The notes: generated by a model not told the origin, from the letters alone. A DNA stretch of 64,000 nt from Hetaerina americana (GCA_022747635.1 JAKTNV010000194.1:1-64000); one strand, 5' to 3'; counted from the first letter of the stretch, positions 30,865-43,618 are shown. Numbers and translations: made by a program.

Positions 30865-32036
30865 TTGGAAAGGCAATTAGAAATGTTAATTGGAGCCACC
30901 GAAGCAACTCGTAAGGGCAGAGGATTGTTTGACGTGGTCGGTTACGGACTGCATTTTTTTACAGGCACGGCGACCGACCATCAGATACAAACATTAGATA
31001 AGAAAATAGAAGGGTTATCCATTCGCACCGAACATGCCCTAAATGCGCGATATACATTTCTGTCCAACGCATCCAATACACTTAAAAGACATGATTTCTT
31101 CGACAGGGAAAGCCCTAGAACTCATGCAAAAAAAATATAGAAAAGAGTATCAAAGCATATACTGAGACTATAGCTTCAACAAAATACGCTTTTAAAGTCT
31201 TCAGCTACAGCCATACCGCTTTTATTGCCCTCACTCGCCACATCGCTGAACTGCAACATGAGATAGACCTTGTCAAGGCTAAAGTGCGACTCGCCGAGGC
31301 TGGGAAGTCCATACCTTCCCTAATCCCTCCCAGCCAGTTCCAGGGTATCCTGAAAAGTATTTCCGGAGCGCTGCAGCCCGATTGGTCGCTCCCCCGCGAT
31401 CTGGACCACAAAATCGCGATCATGTACGACATTGCTAGCGTGAGAGTGATCCGGCGGATGGGCGACATCAAATTACTCATAATACTGCCGTTGACGCAAA
31501 AGGGAATGAGTTTCAAGGTGTTGCGAGCGCTACCTTTCCCGACCACCGATGGTGGGAATAAATCTGTCCTCATACAGCCTGACTCGCCTTATCTGGCCGT
31601 CTCAACGGAACAGAGCAACTTTGTACTCTTACCCTACGACTACTCACAGCAATGTAGAACTGAAAGCATGATCGTGTTTCCTCAGGCTTACCCAATACTA
31701 ACTCATAACTCCCGCTCCTGTAACATTGCCATTTTTCTCCGGAAAACAAAACTCATAAAGCAGAACTGCCAGATAGGATTAGCTCAGTCTCCATTTGCAA
31801 TGTTTATCAAGGGCGAAACGCCTGAAAAGTGGCGCTTTAGCCTCAGTAGCGTCACCGAATTAACTATCGACTGCCCTCAACAATACTCCAAGTTATCCAT
31901 CAGTAAGCAAGGCACCCTAACTCTTGCATCTGGGTGTTCGGCCAGCGATGGAGTACATTACATACCCACCTTAACTGAATTCCAAAGTGTAAGTACTTCC
32001 TTGCAAACAAATATTTCCACTGCCAATGATAAATGA
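30865..32036 (+). pseudogene. env: Gypsy-1 env-like, main part, with an extra frameshift (copy B)
   Basis: Copy of 6,092-7,264. An A-run near 31,127-31,134 has eight A's instead of nine, so the frame closes at 31,140 and the rest (RT-independent ectodomain, ORF from 31,284) is in a different frame. The cleavage motif and the fusion-peptide-like segment upstream of the break are present, with a Tyr/Phe difference. This break arose after the duplication, or block A gained a base. Confidence 0.75.
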
Positions 32037-32262
32037 AAGTGTTATTGATGACCGATACCTGAACCTGGCAAGTAACGACGCCAACCTTGAGCACCTCTTA
32101 AAGTCGATCGCAAAATTAGATACTCATGACGTACCCACCGTATCCCTGTCCGATATAGAAAGAAACGTTAATTCCCTGTCCCCCCTGGGTTTGGACATAA
32201 AGCGCGCTAATTACGTAGGAATCTCGTCTTTTGTGGTGCTCTTGAGCTCTACCGGATACGCT
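32026..32262 (+). pseudogene. env: Gypsy-1 env-like C-terminal piece (copy B)
   Basis: Same as 7,254-7,490: stalk and short hydrophobic anchor-like segment, fused in frame to zinc knuckles of Gypsy-3 at about 32,263. Confidence 0.6.
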
Positions 32263-33226
32263 GCAAAATGCTTTTCCTGTGGGTGCGCGGGCCACATAGC
32301 TCGCGATTGTCGCTCTAAAACTCGAGCTTGTTTTAACTGCGGAGCAAGGAGACATATTTCCCGAGACTGTCCCCCGCTATGCATCGGAATATGTAAGGAA
32401 TTTGGCCCCCTTCCAATTAATTGTCCAGAGCGATCAAACCGAATGGCCTCGGGAAACGGGATGACCCCGACCAGCGGGTTGGGGAAGACCTCATCCTATC
32501 CATCACTCCAGTGAAAGGAATGACGATTAGCGTGCAGATTATAGGAAAATTACGTCACTACCCCTATCCCTCCGAGTTAACCGATATCATTTAACTCGCC
32601 AAGATTATTTCACAAGATATCATGAAGCCTTTACGATTCCAGATCAATCGGCCAAAACAGTAGCAGGATTTTTTGTCGAGCACGTAATTTGCCGTCAGGG
32701 TGTGCTTAAATATTTACTGGCACACAGAAGTGGAAACTTCACTTCGGAACTAATTAAAAACGTTTGCAGGGAACTGAAAATAAAATCTATCTTCACTTCT
32801 CTCCATATAACCCCACCTCAAATGGTCGTCTAGGGCATGCACACCATTCCTTTGCTTCCGTGACTTCCCATTATGCAGCCCAAGACCACTCTGATTGGGA
32901 CGAACAACTGGGCTTCGCATTGCTCACTTATCGAAAGAGCAAGCACCAAGCAAGCACCAAGTGGTCAAGCACGGAAGTTAGTTTCCCGTTGGAGAGGACC
33001 CTCCAGAACAGGTAAAGTTAGAAGCTCGGTTACCGCAGACATAGAGGACCTGAAAGACGGAAGAAGTCTCCTAGCTCATATGCGTAACCTTTTACCCTCA
33101 CCGCTAGATAATCCCTTACCCCTGTTTTTAGGTGGCGGCATGGCATGGAAGCCCTACAACCATGCACGAGCCCTCGAAGCAACCGAACCTAAATACAAAT
33201 TCTCAGTCGTTACCTCCTCTCCGTAA
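32263..33226 (+). pseudogene. Gypsy-3 remnant, gag knuckles joined to integrase end (copy B)
   Basis: Same internally deleted element as 7,491-8,454, with no obvious difference. The integrase-like part starts at about 32,587 and the C-terminal module is near 33,050. Confidence 0.8.
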
Positions 33227-33515
33227 CCCTTGGCAAAACCATCAAACCGAAATCGTGGAGACCCCTCAATCATCTCTTACCTCTCCCCCAACCTCCGATC
33301 AACACCCTCCGCCACCCTCTGGAGAACACTCTCCCTCAATCAATGACCAATCATCAACCACAAATATAAGAACTGCTCCTTTGAACATAATTACGAAACT
33401 TCTCTCTCCTACTGACAATAAAACCCTTATTAGCATCATCACCAATGACCTTATACCAGCCCTTCTTCAACTTGTAAATGGTGCCTTATTCACAAATAAA
33501 CAACCACTTCCTTAA
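33227..33515 (+). pseudogene. Jockey-1 ORF1 C-terminal remnant (copy B, tentative)
   Basis: Copy of 8,455-8,743: Pro/Ser-rich frame with hydrophobic end, closing just before the Jockey-1 endonuclease start. The assignment rests on position only. Confidence 0.4.
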
Positions 33516-35665
33516 ATTTTTACAATGGAACATAAATGGCATAAAAATCAAAAAACAAAAGCTTGAAAAACCACTACAACACGAAGGCGAGCCCTTCATA
33601 AGCTCCTATTTACCAAAAATATCGCAATTCACTCACCGCCTTTCCCTACCCACTTCCATCATCACCCCCACTCCTCCGATACCCTGGATGTAGTTCTATT
33701 ATCCGCAGATATCACATTCCAAATCCTTAACCTAGATAATTCAGCCTCGGACCACTGCCCCATATTTTACTGCATTCCTACCCTCCTTCATACAACCAGA
33801 ACCAACTAGAAGAGTTAATTTGAAACTATTTAAAGAAAACTGCTTGGCCATTAACCTTGTCCCATCTCCTGCTAGCACTCCAGACAGCATAGAGAAAGCG
33901 GCTCAAGATTTTACAAGCACCTTAACCAAAATCATTCATCGCTCTTGCTAACCTCCTTCTCCAGCCTCCATCGCTGGTGCCACACTACCTCTGGATATAT
34001 TGCACTTGATTTCACTTAGAAACAAGGCCAGAGCCCTCTGGCAATGCACTCATCTCCGCCAAGAATAAATCGGCTTCTGTGCACTTCGAAACCTTGTAAC
34101 ATCCAAAACTAGAACACATTGGGAAAAACTTTGGCATTAGAAAATAAGTTCACTCTCACATAAGGACAATTCAGTATGGACCCTAGCCCACTGTCTGCGA
34201 AGGAAAAAGGTACCCACCCCGCCAATACCACATAATTGGAGAGCACTATACGATGACTGCTACAAAGCAAATACCTCTGCCGACTCCTTCGAATGCATTT
34301 TTAAAAACAATAATACATCCTTGTTGGATTCAGAAGCGTTGATCAGCATCTCTGGCCTGTCACTTTGCCCATTCCAAATATTCCTGGAAATTACTCCTCA
34401 AGAACTTTACTCCATTATGTCCCACTCCAAAACCAAGTCATCACCGGGACCTGATCAAATCTCATACCTTCATCTGAAAAACTTTCCTAAATCTTTAATC
34501 AAACACCCACACTCTATCCTCAACGCCTGTCTTTCCCAATCATACTTCCCAAAGGTATTGAAAACGGCTAAGATAATACTCCTTCCAAAACCTGATAAAA
34601 ATCCTTCTTATATCCTGAGCTATAGACCCAGTGGCCTGCTCCCCTGCATGGGCAAACTTCTAGAAAAATGCATATTAAACAGACTACAACAAGAAATCTT
34701 GGCCCTAGACTTGATCAGACCTGAGCAAACTGGCTTCCGCCGTCGCCATTCCATGACTCAGCAAATAACAAGGTTGGTTGAACAGATCACTTTCGGCTTC
34801 AACATCCACAACCACACCCAAGTAGTCTTCTTTGATCTCCAAAGAGCTTTTGACAAGTTCTGGCAAACTGGTTTAATACATAAACTGCTTAAAACCGACA
34901 TATCAGTATACCTAAATAAGACCATCCCCTCCTTTCTTTCAAACCGCACGTTCTTTTTAGCCCTTAACAATGCCAAATCAACTACCCGGTCCATATCCGC
35001 AGGTTTTCCTCAAGGATCAATTTTGTCACTCGTCCTATTCAACCTCTACATTAACGACCTCCCCTCCGACCCAAAACCTACCTCTATGCGGATGACTCAG
35101 CTAGAGCGTCAACTTCCTTTGACCCAAATCATGCCGCAAAAAATGTCCAAGAACACCTTAAGAGCATAGCAGAGTGGATGACCGATTGGAAACTAACCAT
35201 TAACACCACAAAATGGGTAAACGTAAACTACGCCAGAAAATGGAAGAATCCTCACATCACTCCTATCCACTATGGCAGGGAAATAATCCCCCAGGCATCA
35301 TCAGCTAAATTTCTTGGTGTACAAATGGACAGTAAACTCACTTGTCAAGCACACACTCAACAAGGCCAATTCAGCCGCTTTCTTATTCTATCCCCTCATA
35401 AAACACACCAGTCCCCTCCGTCTTCTCACCAAGGTACTGTTATTTAAATCTATGATACGACCTATCTGAAGGCCACCCAGCATGGGGTTCAATAGCCGCA
35501 ACCAAATTGAAGAAAATGACACGCTTCCAAAATAATACTCTACGAACCCTTGCCAACGACGCCTGGTTTGTAAGAAACTCAGATATTCACATGGATCTAA
35601 AAATACCGGACCTTCCAACATATCTAAGCGACCTAGCCACGTCATTTCAACAAGCAATAGGAAAT
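33492..35665 (+). pseudogene. Jockey-1 ORF2 (copy B), interrupted by a CR1-like insertion
   Basis: Endonuclease start at about 33,509, best RT stretch at 34,321-35,169, thumb at 35,178-35,447. A His-Phe to His-Ser change is seen near QTGFRRRH. The element is cut at 35,661-35,665 (gaaat) by the CR1-like element; its last 100 bases follow at 38,832-38,932. The uninterrupted form is in block A at 10,889. Confidence 0.85.
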
Positions 35666-38534
35666 AACAGATAGCAATGCAAGTGAATGTAATTCTTTTG
35701 TCTCTGTTCACCACGAATCGTCTCAAAACAGTTTTGTTAGCGTACATAAAACCGAAAAACAAGAAGTTATTAGCCATATTAAAATTATAACATTAAACTG
35801 CCGTAGCATTAGAAACAAAATATCGGATATTGAACACATTTTTGTCAGTACAAACGCAGACATAGTAGTTGGAACGGAAAGTTGGCTCGGAGATATAGCA
35901 AACAATGAGGTTTTTCCAAACGGATTCACAATTTACAGAAGGGACAGACCAAATAGGTTGGGTGGGGGAGTATTCATTGCAGTAAAGTCACATCTTAGTA
36001 GCCAACGATATGAATGCGACGTAGATGACATAGAAAGCGTTTGGTGCAACATTAAGGACTACAACGGCAGAAGCCTATACGTGTGTTCATTTTATAGACC
36101 CCCAGTTTCTAACACAGATGTCCTACACAAGCTCGACGAACAAATATCCACTCTCAGCAGCAAACATAGCAACAGTATTACTATAATCGCTGGTGACACA
36201 AATCTACCGTCAATTGACTGGGAACACTACTGCGTGGGAAAATCTGCCAAAAACAGAGATTCATGCCAAGAACTCCTTCATATATTCACAAAACACCCCT
36301 TAGAACAAATAGTTAAATCACCAACAAGGGGCCAAAGCATACTAGACATCTTTGCGACTTCTATGCCCGAAATCATTACTAACATTGAAATAATAGACGG
36401 AATCAGTGACCATAAGGCTATTCTTGTGGAGTTAAAAACTAAGTTGGTCAAAATAAACAAAGAAAAGCGTAAAATATACCTATACAACAAGGCAAATTTT
36501 AACGGACTAAGAGAATATTTACACATAAAAATACCAGAATACAAGACAAAAACACTGACAACAAATACAGAGAACACTTGGAATTATTTCTTAAATATTT
36601 TACGCGAAGGAATGAAGACGTACATCCCGTCCAAACTCAAATGCGACAGTAAGGAACCTAGATGGTACAACGGGGAAGTCAGATCGGCATTAAGAAGGCA
36701 AAGAAAGCTACAGTCAAATTTCAAAAAGAGTTTAAAAAGTGACGATATAAGTTATGTGAATACAACCAAACAGCTACTAAAAGAATGTCGTAGTAAGACG
36801 AAAAGTATTATGCGCACAGCACTACACTCTTTTAAATCTAAAATGCTAAGCGAATATCTTGAGGAAAATCCAAAGACATTCTGGTCCTATGTTAGGGAAA
36901 TACAGGGTAAACGTCCCACTGTTCACTCTTTGAAGACGGAAAATGGAGAAATCATTACAGATAGCGTGAAAAAGGCAAATATTTTAAACCATTTTTTCCA
37001 GAGCGTCTACAACAAAAACACAAACGCACCAAACGATCCTCCACACCCACCCGGGGAACACATGAGCGATCTTACACTGACCAAGCAGGGAATAGTACAT
37101 CTGCTCCGTAGTATCAAAGCACACAAGGCACCTGGTCCGGAAGAAATACCTGCTAGAATATTAAAGGAATTAGCTGACGACATTGCCCCATTTTTACATA
37201 TTGTTTTTCTAAAATCGATAGAAGAAGGCTCAGTGCCTCGCGACTGGAAGCTAGCCCATATAACTCCCATCTATAAAGGCGGCGATAGGGATAAACCAAC
37301 CAATTACCGACCCATTTCTTTAACATCGATCTCTTGTAAAATATTGGAACACGTTATTGTCACTAACATTATGAAATTTCTTGATAGTAGGAAAATACTA
37401 ATCCACAACCAGCACGGATTTAGGAAAAGCAGATCTTGCGAAACACAACTTGGTCTCTTCATTCACGATATACTTAGATCGGGAGAAAACAACACCCAAG
37501 TCGATGCAGTATTCCTGGATTTCAAAAAAGCCTTCGACAAAGTCCCACACAATAAATTGTTACACAAACTTAAATACTATGGGATCAATAAGAAAATAAT
37601 TAATTGGATTAGGGACTTCTTGTCAAACCGCAAACAAATAGTAGTCATAGATGGGTTGTGCTCAACGGAGAGAGATGTTACTTCGGGCGTCCCCCAGGGA
37701 AGTGTAATAGGGCCTCTTCTGTTCTTAATATACATAAATGACTTAAGCACACACGTTAGTAGCAATCTAAGGTTATTTGCTGACGACACGGTGATATACA
37801 GGGAAATAAGGAGCCAACTAGATCGCGAGCTACTCTCTAGAGACTTAGACAATATCTCGGAATGGTGCAATAAATGGGGAATAACACTTAATATAGATAA
37901 ATGTGCAGTTTTGAAATTTTGGAATAAAGGAAGCGAGGAACAGGATATAAACTACAAAATAGAGGGTTCAGTATTGACTATGGCAAATCAAGTTAAATAT
38001 TTGGGGGTTGTTCTAACACCACGCCTTTCATGGGGAGCACATATCAGGACAATATGCGGATCAGCTTTAAAGAAACTTGGCTTCATAAAACGGGTGGTGG
38101 GGAAATGTAATGAAAAAGTTAAAGAGAGGTGTTATTTTGCTCTAGTTAGACCTCATTTGGAATATGCCGCAAGTATTTGGGATCCGTGGGAGAAAATTTG
38201 GCAAAAAGAATTAGATAAAGTCCAGAGAAAATCCGCTAGATTCGTTAAAAATTGTTATGATAAAAACACAAGTGTGACAGGTCTCTTAGGGGATTTAGGC
38301 TGGGAACCACTTGAAGTGCGGAGAGAACAAGCGAGGCTTAGACTTTTAGAAAGGTTCAGAACAAACGAGTTTAAATATGACACTGAAGGAATTATAATGG
38401 CCCCACACTACTTAGGTAGATCAGACCACAAAGATAAACTAAGGGAGATAGATTCCAAGACAGATAGGTACAAATACTCATTCTTTCCCCGAACAATCAG
38501 TAATCATAATAGCAAGAAACCGAAGTCACTTTAG
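35666..38534 (+). CDS. CR1-like ORF2: endonuclease-reverse transcriptase, frame open throughout
   Basis: The frame is open from the insertion junction to the TAG-type stop at 38,532-38,534; the first ATG is at 35,958 because the 5' end was lost. APE endonuclease: LNCRSIRNK (about 35,793), TESWLGD, GDTNLPSIDW and ISDHKAILV. RT: KAPGPEEIPARILKEL, NYRPISLTSISCKILEH, NQHGFRKSRSCETQLG, FLDFKKAFDKVPH, SGVPQGSVIGPLLF, LFADDTVIY (about 37,771) and KYLGVVLTPRLSW. The C-terminal region VRPHLEYAASIWDP and KVQRKSARFVKNCYD is typical of the family. All catalytic motifs are intact and no stop interrupts it, so it is the youngest-looking coding sequence in the window. Confidence 0.92.
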
Positions 38535-38836
38535 AAATATTAAAAACTTTGAATTTACAAGTCGGAACAAAATTAAACACTATAGAGATGTTAGGTATAC
38601 TTTCAGGTGCATGTGTATGTTAGTTGGTAGTTTGAGTGTTTGCATGTGTGTGGGGTGTAAGTGCTCATGCATGAATGTATGCCATGTTTTTTTTTTTATA
38701 TATGATTTTGTCGTTATTGCATGCGATTTTTTTTTTTTTATTTTTCTTTTCTAAATTATGGGTGGTGTCCTAGCACCCCCCGCCACACGCCCTTGCGGCG
38801 GCTTGCGGGGTATTGAGTAGATGTAGATGTAGAAAT
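35666..38836 (+). mobile_element. CR1-like non-LTR retrotransposon a, present only in block B
   Basis: Comparison with block A gives the exact insertion: 3,171 bp including a 5-bp duplication gaaat (35,661-35,665 and 38,832-38,836). It is 5'-truncated just before the endonuclease. The 3' UTR holds T-rich runs and a conserved GC-rich end (cgccacacgcccttgcggcggc) and finishes with gatgta repeats, the same end as at 55,173 and 61,177. A microsatellite-like 3' end without poly(A) and a very short target duplication suit the CR1/L2 group. Confidence 0.9.
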
Positions 38837-39384
38837 ACTGGTAACCCATTATTAGAACCTTTATGGGATTACCCTGATAATCCCCATTTCAGATACAATT
38901 GTGCTAAAGCAAGCATAAATGGGCTGTCATAATCTCCAAATATAATACTGTCACAAACTGCACTAAAATATACTCACTAGCTTAACTTCGCCCATGAACC
39001 ACTTATAACCTACGACCATTGATCATCATAGCTGGATATTGATATAAGATGCACCTAACGGCGCAGTCCATAAGCATCGATTGGTCGGTCGGTAGCAGGA
39101 CCCCCATTCTTCTTTTGCATCAACAACGACCAATGAAAAAACGTGGAAAAAGTGAAAGAAATTATTTACGATTTAATCGGCATAATCAAAATATTCAGAA
39201 TGAAAACAATTGAAGATGTATGGCATGTTGCAATTGGCTCATTCTAATAAAATTATTTTAATTTAGAATGTTTTTTGTATTAAAAGCGAGAGAAACAGCA
39301 ACATTTCTTCATAATTTTCGAAATTTGAATTACAAACAAAGTGGCAAATGAAAGTTGCTCAGGATCAGTCACACGCAAATGAAG
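38832..39384. other. Jockey-1 tail and unrecognised flank (copy B)
   Basis: The first 100 bases complete the Jockey-1 ORF2 end; the remainder repeats 10,991-11,441 and holds nothing recognised. Confidence 0.5.
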
Positions 39385-40983
39385 TCATCGACGATTTAGA
39401 ATTATTAATTCCTGTTGAAAAACAGGATGACGAAACAACATGGGGATTAAAATGAAATGACGTAGAAACTTAAGGCATGATTTACGAATTCTTTTAACCA
39501 TATTTTTAAAACACACGAAAATCTCCTCCCGTTCATAAAAACACATGTCTGTTCTTAGCGGCTGTGACATGCTTGGAAATGACATCTCACTTCTTTTCCA
39601 ATCTTTTTGCTTGTTCCATTTCTTTTGGCACAACAAACTGCACACATCCTACAAAGCTCTTCCTTCTTCTCTGTAGGTGGAATATACTTGGGAAATTGTA
39701 ACTTACATAGAGGATCAAGGATTTGGTTCTACTGAAGGCCTTCTACCCTCACATGTTATATCATATGCAATGTACCCTTCAATTACATCTTCCATTAGTT
39801 TGATTCTAAATTCTGAACTTACCCTTTGGTCCATCACCCTTTCTCTGCAACAGAAATCCATTCCATGTGCCCTGGTCCAACAAGTGAAAAATGTTTTAAA
39901 TATTTATTGCCCCCCTTTTTTCATAATGGGGAAATTTGTCAGGTGCTGATCTTCCCTTTCTACTCCACCTATTGTATTATTGTACACAACAGCAACTTTT
40001 GGCTTTTATAGCACCATATCCTTTTCATTTATATTCCACAAATTCCGTATTATGTACTGTAAAGGTACAGAGACTTGACGGCCTTCTTATCTTCCCAATT
40101 CATAGCAATCACTTTGCCTTGCTGGAGGGCAGTCAATTCCTCCTTTTTCAACTTCTTTAGTCTATACGTCATCTAGTACTTCCTTCCTTTTAATTCTCAA
40201 TGTCCCATGTCTATCGGTTCCTTTCATAGCCAATAAATGAGCCAGCTATGAGGAGGTGTAATAGTTGTCTGCAGTCAGGACATAATCTTTGACCTAGCAG
40301 AGGTTTCATTACTGCTAGCACAATCTAAGGATGTATTAGGAAGATTGGTATATTCCACGTTCAATACTGACCATTTCCTGTGTACCATAAACACAGTAAT
40401 CAATGCTGGAAGGTCGGTTTATGGGTGAAGGTAGAGTTCACCCAGTACTTAGCTCTATACAGTCTGTGAAATTCACACATCAGGGTATTAAGGGGAGCCA
40501 GTTACTTTCACTGTGGCAGATAAGGTTTACCAGGAAGATTGGTACCAGAAAAAATCACATAGCTTGAGTGGAGCATCAGGTGCCCTGAGTGCCTTGCCTG
40601 GGGTTTGAACTCAGGACCCTCCGGTCAATAGTCCAATGCTCTACCCCCCTGGACTATCATGACCCACCTTTTTCCTGTAGAAATAATAATAAATGGCCAT
40701 AAACATCCAGACATAGGCTTAGAAAATCTAAACGTTTCTACCCCAAATCTGGCTCCTTTCAGGGAAACATACTGCATCAGTGAGAGCTCATCCTTGTAAA
40801 GAATAACATTTTTATCAATAGAAATCTTCCTCTCAGGTGTCAACAAACTTGAGAACTTTTTGTTGAGAACACAAGCAGAGGGCAAATTTCATTCAGCTTG
40901 ACACAAGGATGTCTATCCCTCATAAAGGTACCATTGTCTGCAAAATGCAGATAGTGTTTGACGAGCACATATCTATGCTATGG
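39385..40983 (-). pseudogene. piggyBac-type transposase fossil (copy B)
   Basis: Copy of 11,442-13,040. The best frame (40,625-40,885) is shorter than in block A because of small deletions near 40,870 and carries changes such as TPERKISID for TPKRKISID. Divergence is slightly higher here than in the Gypsy part of the block. The same SINE interrupts it. Confidence 0.82.
40347..40667 (-). mobile_element. tRNA-derived SINE inside the piggyBac fossil (copy B)
   Basis: Same insertion as 12,404-12,724; the tRNA-like head is at 40,591-40,667 with the B box at about 40,599-40,611. Confidence 0.6.
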
Positions 40984-41230
40984 CATAAAATTGGAAGAGA
41001 ATGGAGTGAGAATATTCTGCCTCTTTGACAAATATCTTTCTTGAACTGGTTTGCTCATAGTTTTATGAAGAATGATCAATGCAAAACAACATACTAATTT
41101 CATTAGTACTAATTTCTAATTTCATTAATAGTATTTATACACTAACAATCTATAAAACTTGATTTTTTTTAAACAAAAGGATCAGTATAGTGGTCAGCTA
41201 ATAACTTGATTTCCACAGTTATTAGTTCAA

Positions 41231-41458
41231 TTGAGTAATCATCAATTAATGCCCGAAAGCATTGAAGAATTCCAGCAGTTTCATCAATCTCTAAATAAAC
41301 AGGATGAGAAGCAGTCAAAGGAAATCTTGGAATTGGTGGTTAGTGATGTTGCTGGGAATCCATCGGACACCAAAACACTCACGCATCAAGCAATTGGGCA
41401 ATCAAACCTTCTTCATAAATCTGGGAAAATATGTCCGTTTCTGGATGTTTTATTCTGA
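41231..41458 (+). other. Short open frame, unrecognised (copy B)
   Basis: Same 75-codon frame as 13,288-13,515, with no amino-acid change. The surrounding AT-rich repeat (40,984-42,445) has nothing else to report. Confidence 0.25.
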
Positions 41459-42445
41459 GGTAATGAAGATTAATATTTAATATGTTTGTTTTAATTTGAG
41501 TTTATAATTTGTCCAAAATTTAATGACAATGAATTCATTAATGAATAAATAACTGTTTAAATGAGTCTGCCATTAAATTGGTTTGATATTTTATAATTTT
41601 TGAACACAAACTTTATAATTCAAGGAGACTTCTCATCGTCTTAAACTGTTCCAATATTTCATCGAAATCTGTTTTGATTGATTCTGAATTTTTTATGAAA
41701 ATAGAGCCTATAAAAATAAATAAAATATACTCAATGAACCTGTATGGAATCAGTCATTATTAATTGGCTTTGAAATCGCGTGCATTTAAAACAATTGACT
41801 TTTATATGTCATGCTTATATTCTAAAATAAATGGCATTTCTAAGCCAATAGATGCCAATCAAATATAATGAAGATGAAGAAATGAATTCATTTTACAAAC
41901 ACTGTAATTAAAAAGGAGTGCTTCATAATATGGGATTAGTGGCACCCATTTGGGTAATTGCAAAATGGCTGTGGAAATAACTTAAGAAGCCCTATCTTCT
42001 ACCGAGCGTGTATTAAATACAGTTTATTTTATGTTTAATTTTTCAATATTGAATCTTTCAATAAATTGTATTTTAAAAATCCACTTTGAATAATTTGGTC
42101 TCAATGTATTGGTTGATCATGGAATACATTATTAAGTATTATTTTCAATTTATATTGACACTGTTTACAGCTGTAGGTTGGCACTTGATTCCTGTTCAAT
42201 TCCATCCAAAACATAGACCATACTTACTTCAAAAAGGAGCATTAACATATATATTTTCTACACTTAGATGGATACTCCAGTATATTCAAGCAGAGTTTAT
42301 GATCAGAACAAATTAAAAGACAACTATCTCAGCAGCTGGTAATCTTGTCGTGAATGTAATTAGGTGTTTTCCAGAATTTGAAAGGTATATGTTTCATAAA
42401 AGGTATCACCAGTCCATTCTTTCCATGTGTGGCGTAAATAGGAAG

Positions 42446-42994
42446 AAGTTCAAATACACATAAATAACCTTAAAATAGGCAATGAGACAGTTCACCTCAA
42501 AGAGGAGATGTATTCTTCCAAACAGTGCAATACAACTTTTGGCTACGGTAGATCCTTTTATGTCACCCATTAATTCACAATGCAATCAAATAATTTGTGC
42601 GTTCTGAATCTGAGAATGAATTAAATATAGCCTTAATGAACGTGTATTGTGTATTTCTGAAGGTAAGCACAGTATGCTCAAAGGCATTAGCGATAAGTGA
42701 AATTTAAAATGTGACGGAACAATCTAATACATTACTTGAGAATTAAGTTTGTTTGGTTTGAACATTTGGTGGCGACGTCACCATGGCAATAGTAACAAAG
42801 AACTGAAGAATGAAAGGTTTCAAATTGGAGTTTGGATCCAGTCTTATTTCATTAATGAAATACAGTATGCTCTTTACAGTTATATGCTCTTAATATTCTC
42901 GTTTATAATGTAAAAATAGTAAAACAATGTTGCTTGAGAAAATATTTGATTTTAAAATTATTTCTATTCGGTTTAAATCATTAGAAGTCAGATT
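42446..42994. other. 549 bases present in block B only; probably deleted from block A
   Basis: AT-rich, no gene. The segment tttggtggcgacgtcaccatgg..aatagtaacaaag (about 42,764-42,803) matches the diverged repeat at 18,256-18,295, which itself follows a copy of the preceding sequence. So the longer form is probably ancestral and block A lost it. The flanks share a short gaag at the break. Confidence 0.6.
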
Positions 42995-43072
42995 AATTAA
43001 TATTTCAAACAACAGAGCTCATTATACTTGAACGAAATTCTAGATGGTAACTTTGCAAAAATTTATATCTAT

Positions 43073-43300
43073 TGTCGCAAGTATGCGACATGGTACTCCT
43101 TCCCTGGCTCCTCCGAATGTCCCACGTGACCAAAGACAATGTTTCAAAAGTATTCCTCCCCTGACTCCTAAATTGGGTATAAAAGCCCTGGTCGCCGGGC
43201 AAAAAGCAGTCAGTTGGTTATCTGGCGGTGACCGGTAGGGCACGATGATTCGGCTATGTTGCGCTTGTCGCGACAGTGTGTCCTATTCCTGACTAAACTT
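43073..43300 (+). mobile_element. Gypsy-2 LTR, first 228 bp only
   Basis: Starts TGTCGCAAGTATGCGACA like the LTR at 14,581, with the same TATA box (43,178) and initiator. At 43,300 it is joined directly to the zinc-knuckle part of gag: the rest of the LTR, the primer binding site, the leader and the gag N-terminus are deleted. Confidence 0.75.
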
Positions 43301-43351
43301 AAAGTCCTACTAAAGTAAGACTGGTTCTCCCGGTGCAAGTAGGGACACCGA

Positions 43352-43618
43352 AGGATAGATAATCACGGCGCACGCGTTTGCTTTCGCTGCGGTAAAACCG
43401 GTCACATGGGTCGAGCGTGTAGAGAGAGGGAGAGGGGAACGAGGCCGTCTTTGTGTTTAAATTGTGGAAATGAAAATCATATGGCTAAAGATTGCCCGCT
43501 CTTGAAATGCGGCATTTGTCAAAGGAATGGCCATCTTCCAAGACGCTGCCCGAGGCGCGAAAATCCCTTCGTGGCGGGAAACGCCGATCTCCCGGCTGGG
43601 AGGTGGGGACAGATTTAA
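43352..43618 (+). pseudogene. gag: Gypsy-2 Gag, zinc-knuckle end
   Basis: Open frame with three knuckles: CFRCGKTGHMGRAC (43,379), CLNCGNENHMAKDC and CGICQRNGHLPRRC. It ends at 43,618 and overlaps the following pol frame, the same layout as Gypsy-1 to which it is a distant relative. Everything N-terminal is missing because of the deletion that joined this to the LTR fragment. Confidence 0.8.

Larger units (their letters stand above)
25005..43300 (+). repeat. Duplicated block B (right copy of the large direct duplication)
   Basis: Second copy of 1-14,811. It is longer (18.3 kb) mainly because of the 3,171-bp CR1-like insertion at 35,666 and 549 bases at 42,446-42,994, and shorter by one 231-bp repeat unit. 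The Gypsy-1 element in this block continues leftward through gag and the 5' LTR (23.9-25.0 kb), so the duplication probably extends beyond 25,005 if block A also does outside the window. Confidence 0.95.
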
